Shown here: positions 18,271 through 26,928 of the stretch, in pieces
How the letters are laid out: the number at the start of each line of letters is the position of its first letter
Position numbering within the stretch: position 1 is the first letter of the stretch
Assembly: GCF_900166595.1 (NCBI RefSeq)
Contig: NZ_LT745763.1
Coordinates: 3,161,333-3,225,332, forward strand
Length of the DNA stretch: 64,000 bases
Direction: 5' to 3'
Origin: Virgibacillus dokdonensis
GTDB taxonomy: Bacteria; Bacillota; Bacilli; Bacillales; Amphibacillaceae
The notes under the pieces: generated by a model
Told to the model about the DNA's origin: nothing
Database searches by the model: none
Seen by the model: only the letters and a program-made list of their open reading frames with translations
Translations under genes and position numbers: made by a program

Positions 18271-18490
18271 CAAAGGCTCGGGGCGCCCGGTTAGCAACGT
18301 AGCGAGTGGAACGAATCAATGAAAGTTTTAGGAATCATGCTCCTGCAACAGGAGTATACCGGCGCCCTCCCGCAAGCCCGTCTTTAGTCGGCCTTCCTTT
18401 TTAGAACGAACCGATGATGATTTAGCTTAAGGCAATGCAGTGAAGTCGAGTCGCCTAGTTGTTGGACGCTTGCGCCGGACGTGGCTAAAT
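18271..18490. repeat. GC-rich structured intergenic element
   Basis: A stretch of about 220 bp clearly richer in GC than its surroundings. It contains GGGCGCCC, a small hairpin CTCCTG-CAA-CAGGAG, and blocks such as CAACGTAGCGAGTGGAACGA. It has no open frame of interest. The composition and short hairpins suggest a dispersed repeat or a structured RNA. I do not recognise the family with certainty. Confidence 0.45.
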
Positions 18491-18554
18491 AAATTAGTTA
18501 GTTTATCCACAGCTGCAAAATTTGATAATTTCCTCTAATTTCCTAGACAAAAAC

Positions 18555-18594
18555 AAAAAATCATGCTCCCCTCCCATGTGGCACATGATTTTTT
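18555..18594. terminator. Bidirectional hairpin terminator-like element
   Basis: AAAAATCATG and CATGATTTTTT form a stem flanked by A and T runs on either side of a C-rich loop, so it could terminate in both directions. It lies between the structured element and the decayed XRE module. Confidence 0.55.
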
Positions 18595-18869
18595 AACGTT
18601 GTACCCTTTTCTTTTGAATAAGCAGTCTAAGAGGTTATCATAAATCGTTTAAACTAATAGAAAATAGATATATAGATTCACATGCTTATAACTCCTAGAA
18701 TCAATAGCTATTTGTTTTCCTCAACGTCATCTTCCTCTCATTTACCATTACTTCCATTAAAAATATTTGAAACGTTTTTCATCATTATTGCAGTATGGTT
18801 TATACTTTACTAATGTATCTTATCAAGCTTAACGTCTCTTTTTTTAATGCTTTTGACATAGTAATTAAA

Positions 18870-18945
18870 TACCTATTCTTTTGCTAATTCTTGTTAAAGT
18901 CAGTTAACGTTTCATTATAGTTGTATGAGTGCTTTTCGTCTCATT
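18870..18945 (-). pseudogene. Relic of divergent XRE regulator gene
   Basis: The plus-strand text CTTTTGCTAATTCTTGTT and, further on, GAGTGCTTTTCGTCTCATTAAC matches, with changes and small gaps, the start region of the minus-strand XRE gene at 28315-28554 (CTTTTGCTAATTCTTGTTG and AATGCTTTTCGTTCCATTAAC). Only the first codons remain recognisable. It occupies the same position relative to the plus-strand XRE gene as the intact copy does near 28.5 kb, showing that the whole module was duplicated and this half decayed. Confidence 0.65.
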
Positions 18946-18962
18946 AACTACCGCTTCTTTTA

Positions 18963-19065
18963 GATAACTTATTTATCGCAACCATTTATAAATAACCAAA
19001 TAATATACAAGATTTTATTGTAAGTATTTTTTGAAAACTTTATTATTATAGATAAACATTTTATC
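18963..19065. promoter_or_regulatory. XRE operator pair (GATAA-N5-TTATC)
   Basis: Two 15-bp sites, GATAACTTATTTATC (18963-18977) and GATAAACATTTTATC (19051-19065), lie upstream of the XRE gene at 19112. The second is identical to the site at 28655-28669, and the text after it (CGGTTGTCCGTTATAATAG) is the same in both loci. The symmetrical half-sites suit a dimeric XRE repressor. Binding is inferred. Confidence 0.6.
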
Positions 19066-19111
19066 GGTTGTCCGTTATAATAGAGGTAATTTGAGGTGAT
19101 GAGGTGATGAT

Positions 19112-19456
19112 GTGAAAAAGAACTCCCCTGTATTTGGAAATAGATTGAAATTTCTACGGAAGCAGAGGGGCTTAAAACAGGAAGAAGTTGCAAAGTCTCT
19201 TAACATTTCCCGTGCTAGGTATTCCCATTACGAGAACAATCATGTAGAGCCAGATATAGAAATGCTTAAAAACTTATCTCGTTTTTATAATGTAACCATT
19301 GATTACCTAGTAGGAAATGGTAATCAAAACAATGATAAAGATGAAGTTTTAGATATTGATCCAGAATTAAAACTTTGGTATAGGGATTTGCCAAGCAATG
19401 GAGAGAAAGATATGCTTCGGCTTAAAAAAATTTGGGATGTATTTAAAGAAGAATAA
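19112..19456 (+). CDS. XRE-family HTH regulator (copy 1)
   Basis: A 114-residue regulator with an N-terminal HTH (residues about 8-65: NRLKFLRKQRGLKQEEVAKS, then SRARYSHYENNHVEPD) and a short C-terminal tail ending LKKIWDVFKEE. The start is GTG, with GAGGTGAT just upstream (the motif is duplicated here and single in copy 2). It is nearly identical in sequence and length to the gene at 28708. Both are followed, 140-190 nt later, by a CRISPR leader hairpin on the same strand. It probably represses its own promoter through the GATAA-N5-TTATC sites. Confidence 0.85.
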   Translation: MKKNSPVFGNRLKFLRKQRGLKQEEVAKSLNISRARYSHYENNHVEPDIEMLKNLSRFYNVTIDYLVGNGNQNNDKDEVLDIDPELKLWYRDLPSNGEKDMLRLKKIWDVFKEE

Positions 19457-19597
19457 AACTGATTGGATTTTGTGTCAAAGTTGAGTTAAAAAAATTTCCT
19501 TTATATAATACGACAACGGATAACTAAAGCTTTCATGACCGCATTCTGAGTATACATTAATTTGTTCTAAATACAACAATTTTTACATAATATACTT

Positions 19598-19800
19598 GGT
19601 GCGATCCCCAAGTGCACATAAAACCCAGGGGGATTCGCACCAAAATCTACTTGCTTTTTTATTGGTTTTTGTATTAACATTGAAGATAATTAATAACATT
19701 TAAAATTTTCAACCTAAAAATGGACTGTTTTTGATTATTTTTGTTAGTTTTTTAGGGTGAACTCGCTACGTCGCACCTTGTATAGGTGCGTGTATTGAAT
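19598..19800 (+). CRISPR. Orphan CRISPR leader with one degenerate repeat
   Basis: A leader hairpin (19598-19641, GGTGCGAT...TTCGCACC) and inner leader match the other three copies. At 19770-19800 there is one repeat with damaged tail (GTGTATTGAAT instead of GTGGATTGAAAT) and the TGTAT loop of array 1. No second repeat follows. The last leader bases are also altered (CTCGCTAC in place of ATCGCA). This looks like an array collapsed to a single repeat, or a leader that never captured spacers after duplication. Confidence 0.8.
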
Positions 19801-19886
19801 ACTGCATAAACAACTTTTATGCTGTTAACAATACCATAAATTGAAGTGGTTTGTAGCTAAAAACTCATAAAGAAAGGATGATGAAT

Positions 19887-20162
19887 ATGCTTGTTTTATA
19901 TCCTTTAGTACAAGGAGTTTTTATAGGGGGCATTGTTGTAGCCTTAACCATCTTATTTGTCAAGGCCATTAAATATAAAATTGTTATTTATGCACCTAGC
20001 TCTCTAGCAATTGTTATTTCTCTTATAATGTTGGTGGAAGCGCATACTGCTGCATGTGCTGCTCCTAATTGTTATACTTCAATGATAAATACTATTACTT
20101 CTATTACTGTATTAATCTTTTCAATCCCCTCTTTCATTTGCGCCTATTTAAAAGTTGGTTAA
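19887..20162 (+). CDS. Small membrane protein after orphan leader
   Basis: About 91 residues from the ATG at 19887, preferred because AGAAAGG lies 9 nt upstream; ATGs at 19878 and 19881 overlap that site. Three hydrophobic segments are visible, with a short Cys-containing loop HTAACAAPNCYTSM between the second and third that could hold a disulfide. No family is recognised. It starts about 85 bp after the orphan CRISPR repeat. Confidence 0.6.
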   Translation: MLVLYPLVQGVFIGGIVVALTILFVKAIKYKIVIYAPSSLAIVISLIMLVEAHTAACAAPNCYTSMINTITSITVLIFSIPSFICAYLKVG

Positions 20163-20433
20163 GCTCTTGTTTTTTGTAATATCCCAACAGGAAGCTGCAT
20201 TAGCAAAGTAGTAAGCGAACCTGATCACGAAGCTCGTTGCTCACTGCTTACATTGACCATATATGCTAACTCAAGGCAATAGAATTCGTAAGGGCTCAGA
20301 AGCAATTAAAGTGGCTGTGACTGAGGGGTTTTTCTTATTAAAAAGCACCTTACTCTTCTATTTTTCGAAGCTAAGTACAGACTGGTTTCTTTAAATAGGT
20401 CGCACATTACATAAATATACTTATCTACTAACT

Positions 20434-20505
20434 AAAAAACCGCTAGTTATACAAGTTTGCCTTCCCACGCATAGCGTACTTAATCTATTGTTCTACAACT
20501 AGCGG
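20434..20505 (-). terminator. Possible terminator of glcD
   Basis: On the minus strand CCGCTAGTTGTA pairs with TATAACTAGCGG, followed by TTTTTT. The loop is long (about 45 nt), so this is weaker evidence than a classic hairpin, but it lies just downstream of the glcD stop. Confidence 0.4.
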
Positions 20506-20590
20506 CTCCTCATTTTTTTCAATACGATTGAACTATTTTCAATAAATGAATATATCCGCATACTTTTTTAACAAGCCCCCTAAAAAACAA

Positions 20591-21961
20591 TCAATTCAAA
20601 TCCGTGAAAATTTTACCAGGGTTAAAAATATGATGCGGATCTAGACTGTCTTTAATACTTTTCATCACTTGAAGAGCTGCGCCATGCTCTGCCAGTTGAT
20701 ATTTTGCTTTACCAACCCCAACGCCATGTTCACCAGTACATGTTCCACCACATGACAAAGCATAGGAAACAATTTGCTCATTCACCTCATTTGCTTTTGC
20801 AATATCTTCTGGATTCTGTGCATCAATCATCATTAATATATGATAATTACCATCGCCGACATGCCCAATGATACCTCCAGCAAGTCCTGAAGCATCCACA
20901 GCAGCTCTTCCTTGTGTAATAGCATTTGCCAAATTAGAGATTGGCACACAAACATCGGTTACCATCTGCTTTTTCCCAGGATAATGATGTAAAAAAGCGT
21001 ACGCAGTTTGATGTCGTGCTTCCCACAAACGATTTCTCCCTAGCGTATCTGCTTCAAATGCGAGATCTTGACATTGATGTTCCTCTAAAATTTCCGTAGT
21101 AAAATTCATATCCTCTTGGAGGCCCGCTTCATTTCCATGAAATTCTATAAAAATTGTCGGCTTTTCTAAATAATCCGTATTACTAAATAAATTGATGTGT
21201 TTCATCGATGATGCATCTACGAGTTCCACCCTAGCAACAGGAATGCCAGCTTGTAATATAGCAATAACTGCCCCCACTGCATTATCTAACGTAGTAAATG
21301 CCGCTCTTCCTGCCACCATTTTTTCTGGTATACCATGTACTTTTAACGTAAGTTCTGTAAAACAACCAAGCGTTCCTTCTGAACCAATAAATAATCCATT
21401 AAGATGTAATCCAGAAGAAGACTTCGCTGCCATATTCCCCGTATGAATAACGCTACCGTCTGCTAAGACAACTTGCAAATTCCTAACCTGATCTCGCATT
21501 ACACCATATTTAACAGATGTTGTGCCACTTGCATTTGTCGCTGCCATCCCTCCTAGAGTTGCATCGGCACCAGGATCAACAGAGAAAAATAAACCGTACT
21601 TTTTCAACTCTTTTTCCAATTGCTTTCGCGTCACACCTGGTTGCACCTTAACTAAAAAATCATCTGGTCGTACTTCCAAAATTTGATTCATTAAGGAGAA
21701 ATCAATCGTAATCCCTCCTTGATATGGAATAACACTCCCTTCCAGGCTCGTACCTAAACCAAAAGGCACTATCGGCACATTAAACTCCGAAGCCAGCTTC
21801 ACCACACGACTTACTTCTATTGTTGTTTTTGGAAAAACAACTACATTTGGTAAAGCAGGTGTATGGTAAGATTCATCTGCACTGTGCTGCTCTAATATCG
21901 TTTCATTATCACTTATACGATCTGATGGAAGTATCTGTTCTAATGCATTCATAAATATCAT
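20591..21961 (-). CDS. GlcD-type FAD-linked oxidase
   Basis: A 456-residue FAD-binding oxidase of the glycolate/D-lactate dehydrogenase (GlcD) family. The PCMH FAD domain is at the N-terminus: VVFPKTTIEVSRVVKLA, VPFGLGTSLEGSV and DPGADATLGGMAATNASGT. The C-terminal substrate domain has GHVGDGNYH, and the family end is TGEHGVGVGKAKY then HIFNPGKIF. It oxidises a 2-hydroxy acid, D-lactate or glycolate being most likely. It stands alone between CRISPR elements, with no GlcE/GlcF partner. GGAGAGAG precedes the ATG. Confidence 0.92.
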   Translation of the reverse strand: MIFMNALEQILPSDRISDNETILEQHSADESYHTPALPNVVVFPKTTIEVSRVVKLASEFNVPIVPFGLGTSLEGSVIPYQGGITIDFSLMNQILEVRPDDFLVKVQPGVTRKQLEKELKKYGLFFSVDPGADATLGGMAATNASGTTSVKYGVMRDQVRNLQVVLADGSVIHTGNMAAKSSSGLHLNGLFIGSEGTLGCFTELTLKVHGIPEKMVAGRAAFTTLDNAVGAVIAILQAGIPVARVELVDASSMKHINLFSNTDYLEKPTIFIEFHGNEAGLQEDMNFTTEILEEHQCQDLAFEADTLGRNRLWEARHQTAYAFLHHYPGKKQMVTDVCVPISNLANAITQGRAAVDASGLAGGIIGHVGDGNYHILMMIDAQNPEDIAKANEVNEQIVSYALSCGGTCTGEHGVGVGKAKYQLAEHGAALQVMKSIKDSLDPHHIFNPGKIFTDLN

Positions 21962-22464
21962 TTTCTACTCTCTCCATCCCACATTAATTTAAATAATTCA
22001 AAAATTAAACCTGTATGTAAACACATATTAGTTTCCCTTTAAATACTTAGAGGTTAACAGTAAAAAAATATCATCATTTACACAACAATACTTACAAGTG
22101 TGTTAAAAAAGCAATACTCTCCCCCCATAGGAAGACCTTATCATATTTATGAATTATTGAGAAGTTACCAATTATCCTAAAATTTCATGAACCCATTCCA
22201 TCCTTTTGTAAGAACAACACGGATAACCATGATGCTACTAAAAAGAAGAACAAGTAAATGTCAAAAAATATCGTTACTGTGATTTAAATAAAATTGCTAT
22301 AAGGAAGACACGTATAGTCAAGAATAAGTAATATTGACGTTACAAAAATTTGCAAGCTAGAAACTAAAAAACAGTATTGTACAATTATATTCATGAAATG
22401 ACTAATTATGAATTATGCCTTATAATGAATATAAAATTATTCATATCATTTCAGTTTACTTTTT
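21962..22464. other. Intergenic before CRISPR leader 2
   Basis: About 500 AT-rich bases with many stops in all frames. It should carry the glcD promoter. No XRE gene or GATAA-N5-TTATC site was found, unlike the region before leader 3. Confidence 0.45.
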
Positions 22465-22633
22465 AGTGCGAACCCCAAGTGCACATAAAAACCCTAGGGG
22501 ATTCGCACCAAAATTTAAGTAATATTACGGTAATATATGTAATATAATTCCATTTACACAAATTATTTGCGATTTCTAAGCTAAAAACGGGCTGTTTTTT
22601 ATGATTTTTTTAACTTTTTAGTGTAAAATCGCA
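22465..22633 (+). promoter_or_regulatory. CRISPR leader 2 with conserved hairpin
   Basis: The hairpin occupies 22465-22509 (AGTGCGAA...TTCGCACC, one mismatch at the base), ending 124 nt before the first repeat, as in leaders 1 and 3. The inner leader again has GCTAAAAACGGGCTGTTTTT and ends AAATCGCA. It is the most diverged of the four leaders in the stretch just after the hairpin. Confidence 0.83.
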
Positions 22634-23927
22634 GTCGCACCTAATATAGGTGCGTGGATTGAAATCTTTCAATGAATACTTTAAAGCGTGGATGAAAACA
22701 GTCGCACCTAATATAGGTGCGTGGATTGAAATTGCATTTAATCGCCCGTAATCTCGATTGCACAAAGCCGTCGCACCTAATATAGGTGCGTGGATTGAAA
22801 TTGCTTTGATTAAAATCATAAATAATTGAAGAGAATAGTCGCACCTAATATAGGTGCGTGGATTGAAATATTTTAAAACAACTCCTTTAAGGTTTTTTTA
22901 ACTGTCGCACCTAATATAGGTGCGTGGATTGAAATCTCGACTATGTGATCATCTAATTGCTTTTGCATGTGTCGCACCTAATATAGGTGCGTGGATTGAA
23001 ATATTTTGCTGTGCCAACGAAACTACACTCGACAATACGTGTCGCACCTAATATAGGTGCGTGGATTGAAATATCCTCAAATGAGGAAGGACAAGAAAAA
23101 CAGACGTCGCACCTAATATAGGTGCGTGGATTGAAATGCCGTTGTTATACGTATTTAAACCGATATTTAATCTTCGCACCTAATATAGGTGCGTGGATTG
23201 AAATCGTAACCGGGTTAACAAATTCACGAGCGAAACCAAGTCGCACCTAATATAGGTGCGTGGATTGAAATCGTGGCATGTCTTAATACTCCCTGAGCAA
23301 ATACTGCGTCGCACCTAATATAGGTGCGTGGATTGAAATGTAACAACTATCAAAAATTCGGTCGATTGTTATTGTCGCACCTAATATAGGTGCGTGGATT
23401 GAAATTCTTAAAGCTAAAATTGTTTTCTCGTCCATTTTTTAAGTCGCACCTAATATAGGTGCGTGGATTGAAATAGCTATCATCCAAGTAGATTGCAATA
23501 ATGAAAAAGGTCGCACCTAATATAGGTGCGTGGATTGAAATAAAACAAAAACAACAAGCTCCTGGAAACGAGAAAGTCGCACCTAATATAGGTGCGTGGA
23601 TTGAAATTTTGCCAGCCATGCCCGATTCCGCAACCGGGTTAGTCGCACCTAATATAGGTGCGTGGATTGAAATACACGATCATCATCATTAACACTGTAA
23701 AGTACTGGTCGCACCTAATATAGGTGCGTGGATTGAAATATCATGTAAATCTCTCCATACACCTGCTTTTCTTAGTCGCACCTAATATAGGTGCGTGGAT
23801 TGAAATTTACTTGCATTTACAAACATCTTATTAGATGCCGTCGCACCTAATATAGGTGCGTGGATTGAAATTGGCTTTCGAGCTTTTGATTGGACTAAAT
23901 TCCCATGTCGCACCTGATACAGGTGCG
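22634..23927 (+). CRISPR. CRISPR array 2, type I-C-like, 20 repeats
   Basis: Nineteen full 32-bp repeats (22634, 22701, 22770 and so on to 23840) plus a terminal half repeat at 23907-23927, with 19 spacers of about 33-38 bp. The repeat starts GTCGCACCTAATATAGG and ends TGCGTGGATTGAAAT; it differs from arrays 1 and 3 only in the loop (AATAT). The repeat at 23173 has T instead of G at its first base. The terminal repeat changes to CTGATACAGG and its tail is replaced by the reverse complement of the last spacer's end. No cas genes adjoin. Confidence 0.98.
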
Positions 23928-23937
23928 ACATGGGAAT
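23899..23937. terminator. Perfect 18-bp palindrome at array 2 end
   Basis: The left arm (23899-23916) includes the end of the last spacer and GTCGCACCTG. The right arm (23920-23937) is its exact reverse complement, with a 3-nt loop ATA. It lies between the plus-strand array and the minus-strand asparaginase gene, so it could stop transcription from both sides, although there is no T-run. The right arm replaces the normal repeat tail. Confidence 0.75.
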
Positions 23938-23951
23938 CATCACATAAAACT

Positions 23952-24944
23952 TCAATAATCATGAAACATCGCTTGTATTTCTGATAGGTCATCCGTCAGA
24001 GTAAGTGCTAACATTAACAATATTCTAGCTTTTTGCGGTGACAAGTTATCTGCGGTTATAAAAGGAAAAGTATCAAAACTTTCAATAGGGACAACCCGTC
24101 CTTCAAAGCACCGACTACTTCTAACCACTACTATTCCTTTTTGACAGGCTTTTTTTAGCGCCTTCTCCTCTTTTGGAGAACACCTTCCCGCCCCCGTCCC
24201 AGCTAACACAATTCCAGAATACTTCCCACTATCGACAATAAAATTAATAATATCTTCGTTTACACCAGCGTATGAATACACAATGGCCACCTCAGGTAAG
24301 TTTCTAACGTTGCTATTATCATTAAACACAGATTGAAAAGTATGCTTTCTAGTTGGATATCTATCATATAGCACGGTGTGTTCCGCACTTACATACCCTA
24401 GAGCCCCCGCTTTTCCTGATTGAAATGTTTCCAAACTATACGTATCTGTTTTGGATACTTCTCGTGCAGAATGAATTTCATTGTTAGCAACAACAAGAAC
24501 TCCTTTATCATACGATTGTTCATCTATTGCTACTTTAAAGGCTATCCACAAATTTTGTAACGCATCAGAACCAAGGGCGGTAAAAGGTCTTTGCGCCCCC
24601 ACAATTACTACTGGTTTTCCACTTTGAACCGTTAAATGCAAAAAGTAAGCCGTTTCTTCTAACGTGTTTGTTCCATGCGTAATGACAATCCCATCATAAT
24701 GCTCTTGATTAAGCAATTCATTAACAAGTCTTTTTAACTTTAGCCAATCAGAACTTTGCATTTTTGTACTACTCTTGTTAGCTAACTCGTACGCATCTAC
24801 TTGAGCTATATTCAAAACTTCTGGAACTTGTCGCAATAAATCTTCCCCCTTATAATAACCAGTCCGATAGTCTTTTAGGTCAAGTCGGTTCGCACCTTTA
24901 CCTGAAATAGTTCCCCCGCTTGCAATTAATTTTATTCTTTTCAT
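23952..24944 (-). CDS. L-asparaginase
   Basis: A 330-residue asparaginase that hydrolyses asparagine to aspartate and ammonia. The first catalytic Thr is in IKLIASGGTISGKG (about residues 4-17). The second catalytic motif is GIVITHGTNTLEETA (about 85-99, with Thr and the adjacent His-Gly-Thr). There is no signal peptide, so it is cytoplasmic. It lies 13 bp after tctA on the same strand, as the last gene of the transporter operon, which suggests that the imported substrate or a counter-substrate is asparagine or a related dicarboxylate. The gene is intact. Confidence 0.9.
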   Translation of the reverse strand: MKRIKLIASGGTISGKGANRLDLKDYRTGYYKGEDLLRQVPEVLNIAQVDAYELANKSSTKMQSSDWLKLKRLVNELLNQEHYDGIVITHGTNTLEETAYFLHLTVQSGKPVVIVGAQRPFTALGSDALQNLWIAFKVAIDEQSYDKGVLVVANNEIHSAREVSKTDTYSLETFQSGKAGALGYVSAEHTVLYDRYPTRKHTFQSVFNDNSNVRNLPEVAIVYSYAGVNEDIINFIVDSGKYSGIVLAGTGAGRCSPKEEKALKKACQKGIVVVRSSRCFEGRVVPIESFDTFPFITADNLSPQKARILLMLALTLTDDLSEIQAMFHDY

Positions 24945-24957
24945 TATTACCCCTCAC

Positions 24958-26439
24958 TCAAGTAATCGTCTTCTTTTTAAAAGCTGGAATAACAATAGAC
25001 AACAAAGCTACTATAAAGAGAGCCATTGCTATAGGACTTTCTAAAAAAATGCCCAAACCCCCTTCAGAAATAGTCAGTGACTGCCTCAAAGATTGCTCCA
25101 TCATTCCTCCCAAAATAAAACTTAAAATAAATGGTGGTGCTGGGAAACGCGCTAATCGCATTAAAAACCCAATAACCCCAAATATAAGTAATAAGTAAAT
25201 ATCAAATGTGTTAAAACTAATAGCATAGACGCCAAGCATACAAAAAGTAATTACTAGTGATATAAGAAGTGGTCTAGGAATAAGTAACAGCTTGGAAATA
25301 TACGGGATCAACGGCAAATTTAATATTAATAAGAAGACATTTCCGATATACATACTAGCAATAACGCCCCAAAACAAGGTCGGTTCATCCTCAAATAACA
25401 GAGGGCCAGGTTGCACTCCTAGCACAAGTAACGCTCCTAATAACACAGCTGTCGTACCTGATCCTGGAATTCCAAGACTTAATAACGGAACAAACGCGCC
25501 ACTGGTAGCTGCATTGTTAGCAGTTTCTGGAGCTGTTAATCCTTTTATGGAACCTTTCCCAAATTGCTCAGGTCTTCTCGATAATTTTTTCTCAATAATA
25601 TAACCAATAAAAGAAGCAATCGTTGCGCCAGCGCCCGGTAACACACCAATGATAAATCCAAGAAAAGATTGCCTTGTTGCTGGCCCTTTCATTTCTTTAA
25701 GATCCGATTTCGTCAGCTTGAGACTACCAATATTTTGGTGTATATCGTTCTTCTCTTTAAAAGAGTTAATGATTAAAAAGCAAATTTCAGCCAAAGCAAA
25801 CAAACCTAGAGCTATAACTAAAAATTCAATACCACTTAATAAATTTGTCATCCCAAACGTAAAACGAGGGGTTCCTGTTTGCGCATCAATCCCTACTGTG
25901 GCAAACATAAAACCAATCACTCCCGAAATAAACGCTTTCGCAAGAGAACCTTCTGATAAACTAGCAATAGCCGTTAGCGCTACTAACATTAAAGCAAAGT
26001 ACTCAGGCGGTCCAAATGCAATCGCCACTGAGGCAAGCATTGGAGCAAATAACATGAGTAATACAATTCCTACCGTTCCACCAATAAAAGAAGAAATAGC
26101 TGCAATGGCAAGTGCTTTTCCCGCTTTTCCTTGTTTCGCTAATGGATGACCATCAAAAGCTGTGGCTACTGTTCCAGATATACCTGGAGCATTTAACAAA
26201 ATCGATGATGTAGAACCTCCAAATACAGCGCCGTAATAAACTCCCGCCATCATAACAAGAGCAATAGTAGGATCAAACCCATAAGATATAGGAATCATGA
26301 CCGCAATTGCCGAAATTGGACCTAATCCCGGTAACATACCAATAAAAGTACCTGCCAACACACCAATAAAAACAAAAATAATCCCTTCTACACTAAAAGC
26401 AACCTGAAAACCTGATAGTAATCCTTCCAAACCTCCCAT
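24958..26439 (-). CDS. Tripartite tricarboxylate transporter, TctA
   Basis: A 493-residue large membrane subunit of the TTT family. The conserved repeats are visible: GTFIGMLPGLGPISAIAVMIP near the N-terminus and GVLPGAGATIASFIGYIIEK in the second half, plus GVYYGAVFGGSTSSILLNAPG and SLGIPGSGTTAVLLGA. About ten to twelve membrane segments are present. It works with TctB and the lipoprotein TctC encoded just upstream; all three are on the same strand with short gaps. The gene is intact. Confidence 0.93.
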   Translation of the reverse strand: MGGLEGLLSGFQVAFSVEGIIFVFIGVLAGTFIGMLPGLGPISAIAVMIPISYGFDPTIALVMMAGVYYGAVFGGSTSSILLNAPGISGTVATAFDGHPLAKQGKAGKALAIAAISSFIGGTVGIVLLMLFAPMLASVAIAFGPPEYFALMLVALTAIASLSEGSLAKAFISGVIGFMFATVGIDAQTGTPRFTFGMTNLLSGIEFLVIALGLFALAEICFLIINSFKEKNDIHQNIGSLKLTKSDLKEMKGPATRQSFLGFIIGVLPGAGATIASFIGYIIEKKLSRRPEQFGKGSIKGLTAPETANNAATSGAFVPLLSLGIPGSGTTAVLLGALLVLGVQPGPLLFEDEPTLFWGVIASMYIGNVFLLILNLPLIPYISKLLLIPRPLLISLVITFCMLGVYAISFNTFDIYLLLIFGVIGFLMRLARFPAPPFILSFILGGMMEQSLRQSLTISEGGLGIFLESPIAMALFIVALLSIVIPAFKKKTIT

Positions 26440-26451
26440 AATAACCTCCCT

Positions 26452-26901
26452 CTAAAAAGGCATAACCCCTTGCGGCAATCGAATTTGTAATGCGCTCGTA
26501 AATAAAAGATAAAATGTTAATGGTACGAGAATAGCTATAACAGCATTAATTACATGTTTTCTATAACCTAATAAGTACGAGCAAAAGAATATGAAGAAAG
26601 TGCTTACAATTAAAAACCCTAAACTCTCTAAAAAACTAGCATAAAGAACGATGAGCAAAAACACACCAAGTAATTTCAGCAAATCAGTCTTATTTATATT
26701 TAATTTGTCATTTTCAGCGTCCCCTTTTCCGAAAAATAAGATAGTGGAAAGAACTAGTAATAATATTCCTAAAATTATTGGCAAAGCATTCGAATCTATT
26801 GGTACATAAGCATAGGACGGCAATCTATAGGCAAAGAAGAGATATAAAATAGCTATGCACCAAAGAAGCACTGCAATTTTTCTATTTAATGTTTTTAACA
26901 T
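26452..26901 (-). CDS. Tripartite tricarboxylate transporter, TctB
   Basis: A 149-residue small membrane subunit with four hydrophobic segments, typical in length and layout for TctB. Family-like features are the ALPIILGILLLVLS segment and the C-terminal RLPQGVMPF. It lies 12 bp before tctA and after tctC in the same operon. Confidence 0.87.
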   Translation of the reverse strand: MLKTLNRKIAVLLWCIAILYLFFAYRLPSYAYVPIDSNALPIILGILLLVLSTILFFGKGDAENDKLNINKTDLLKLLGVFLLIVLYASFLESLGFLIVSTFFIFFCSYLLGYRKHVINAVIAILVPLTFYLLFTSALQIRLPQGVMPF

Positions 26902-26928
26902 GTTTATAGATCAACTCCCATCTTGCCC

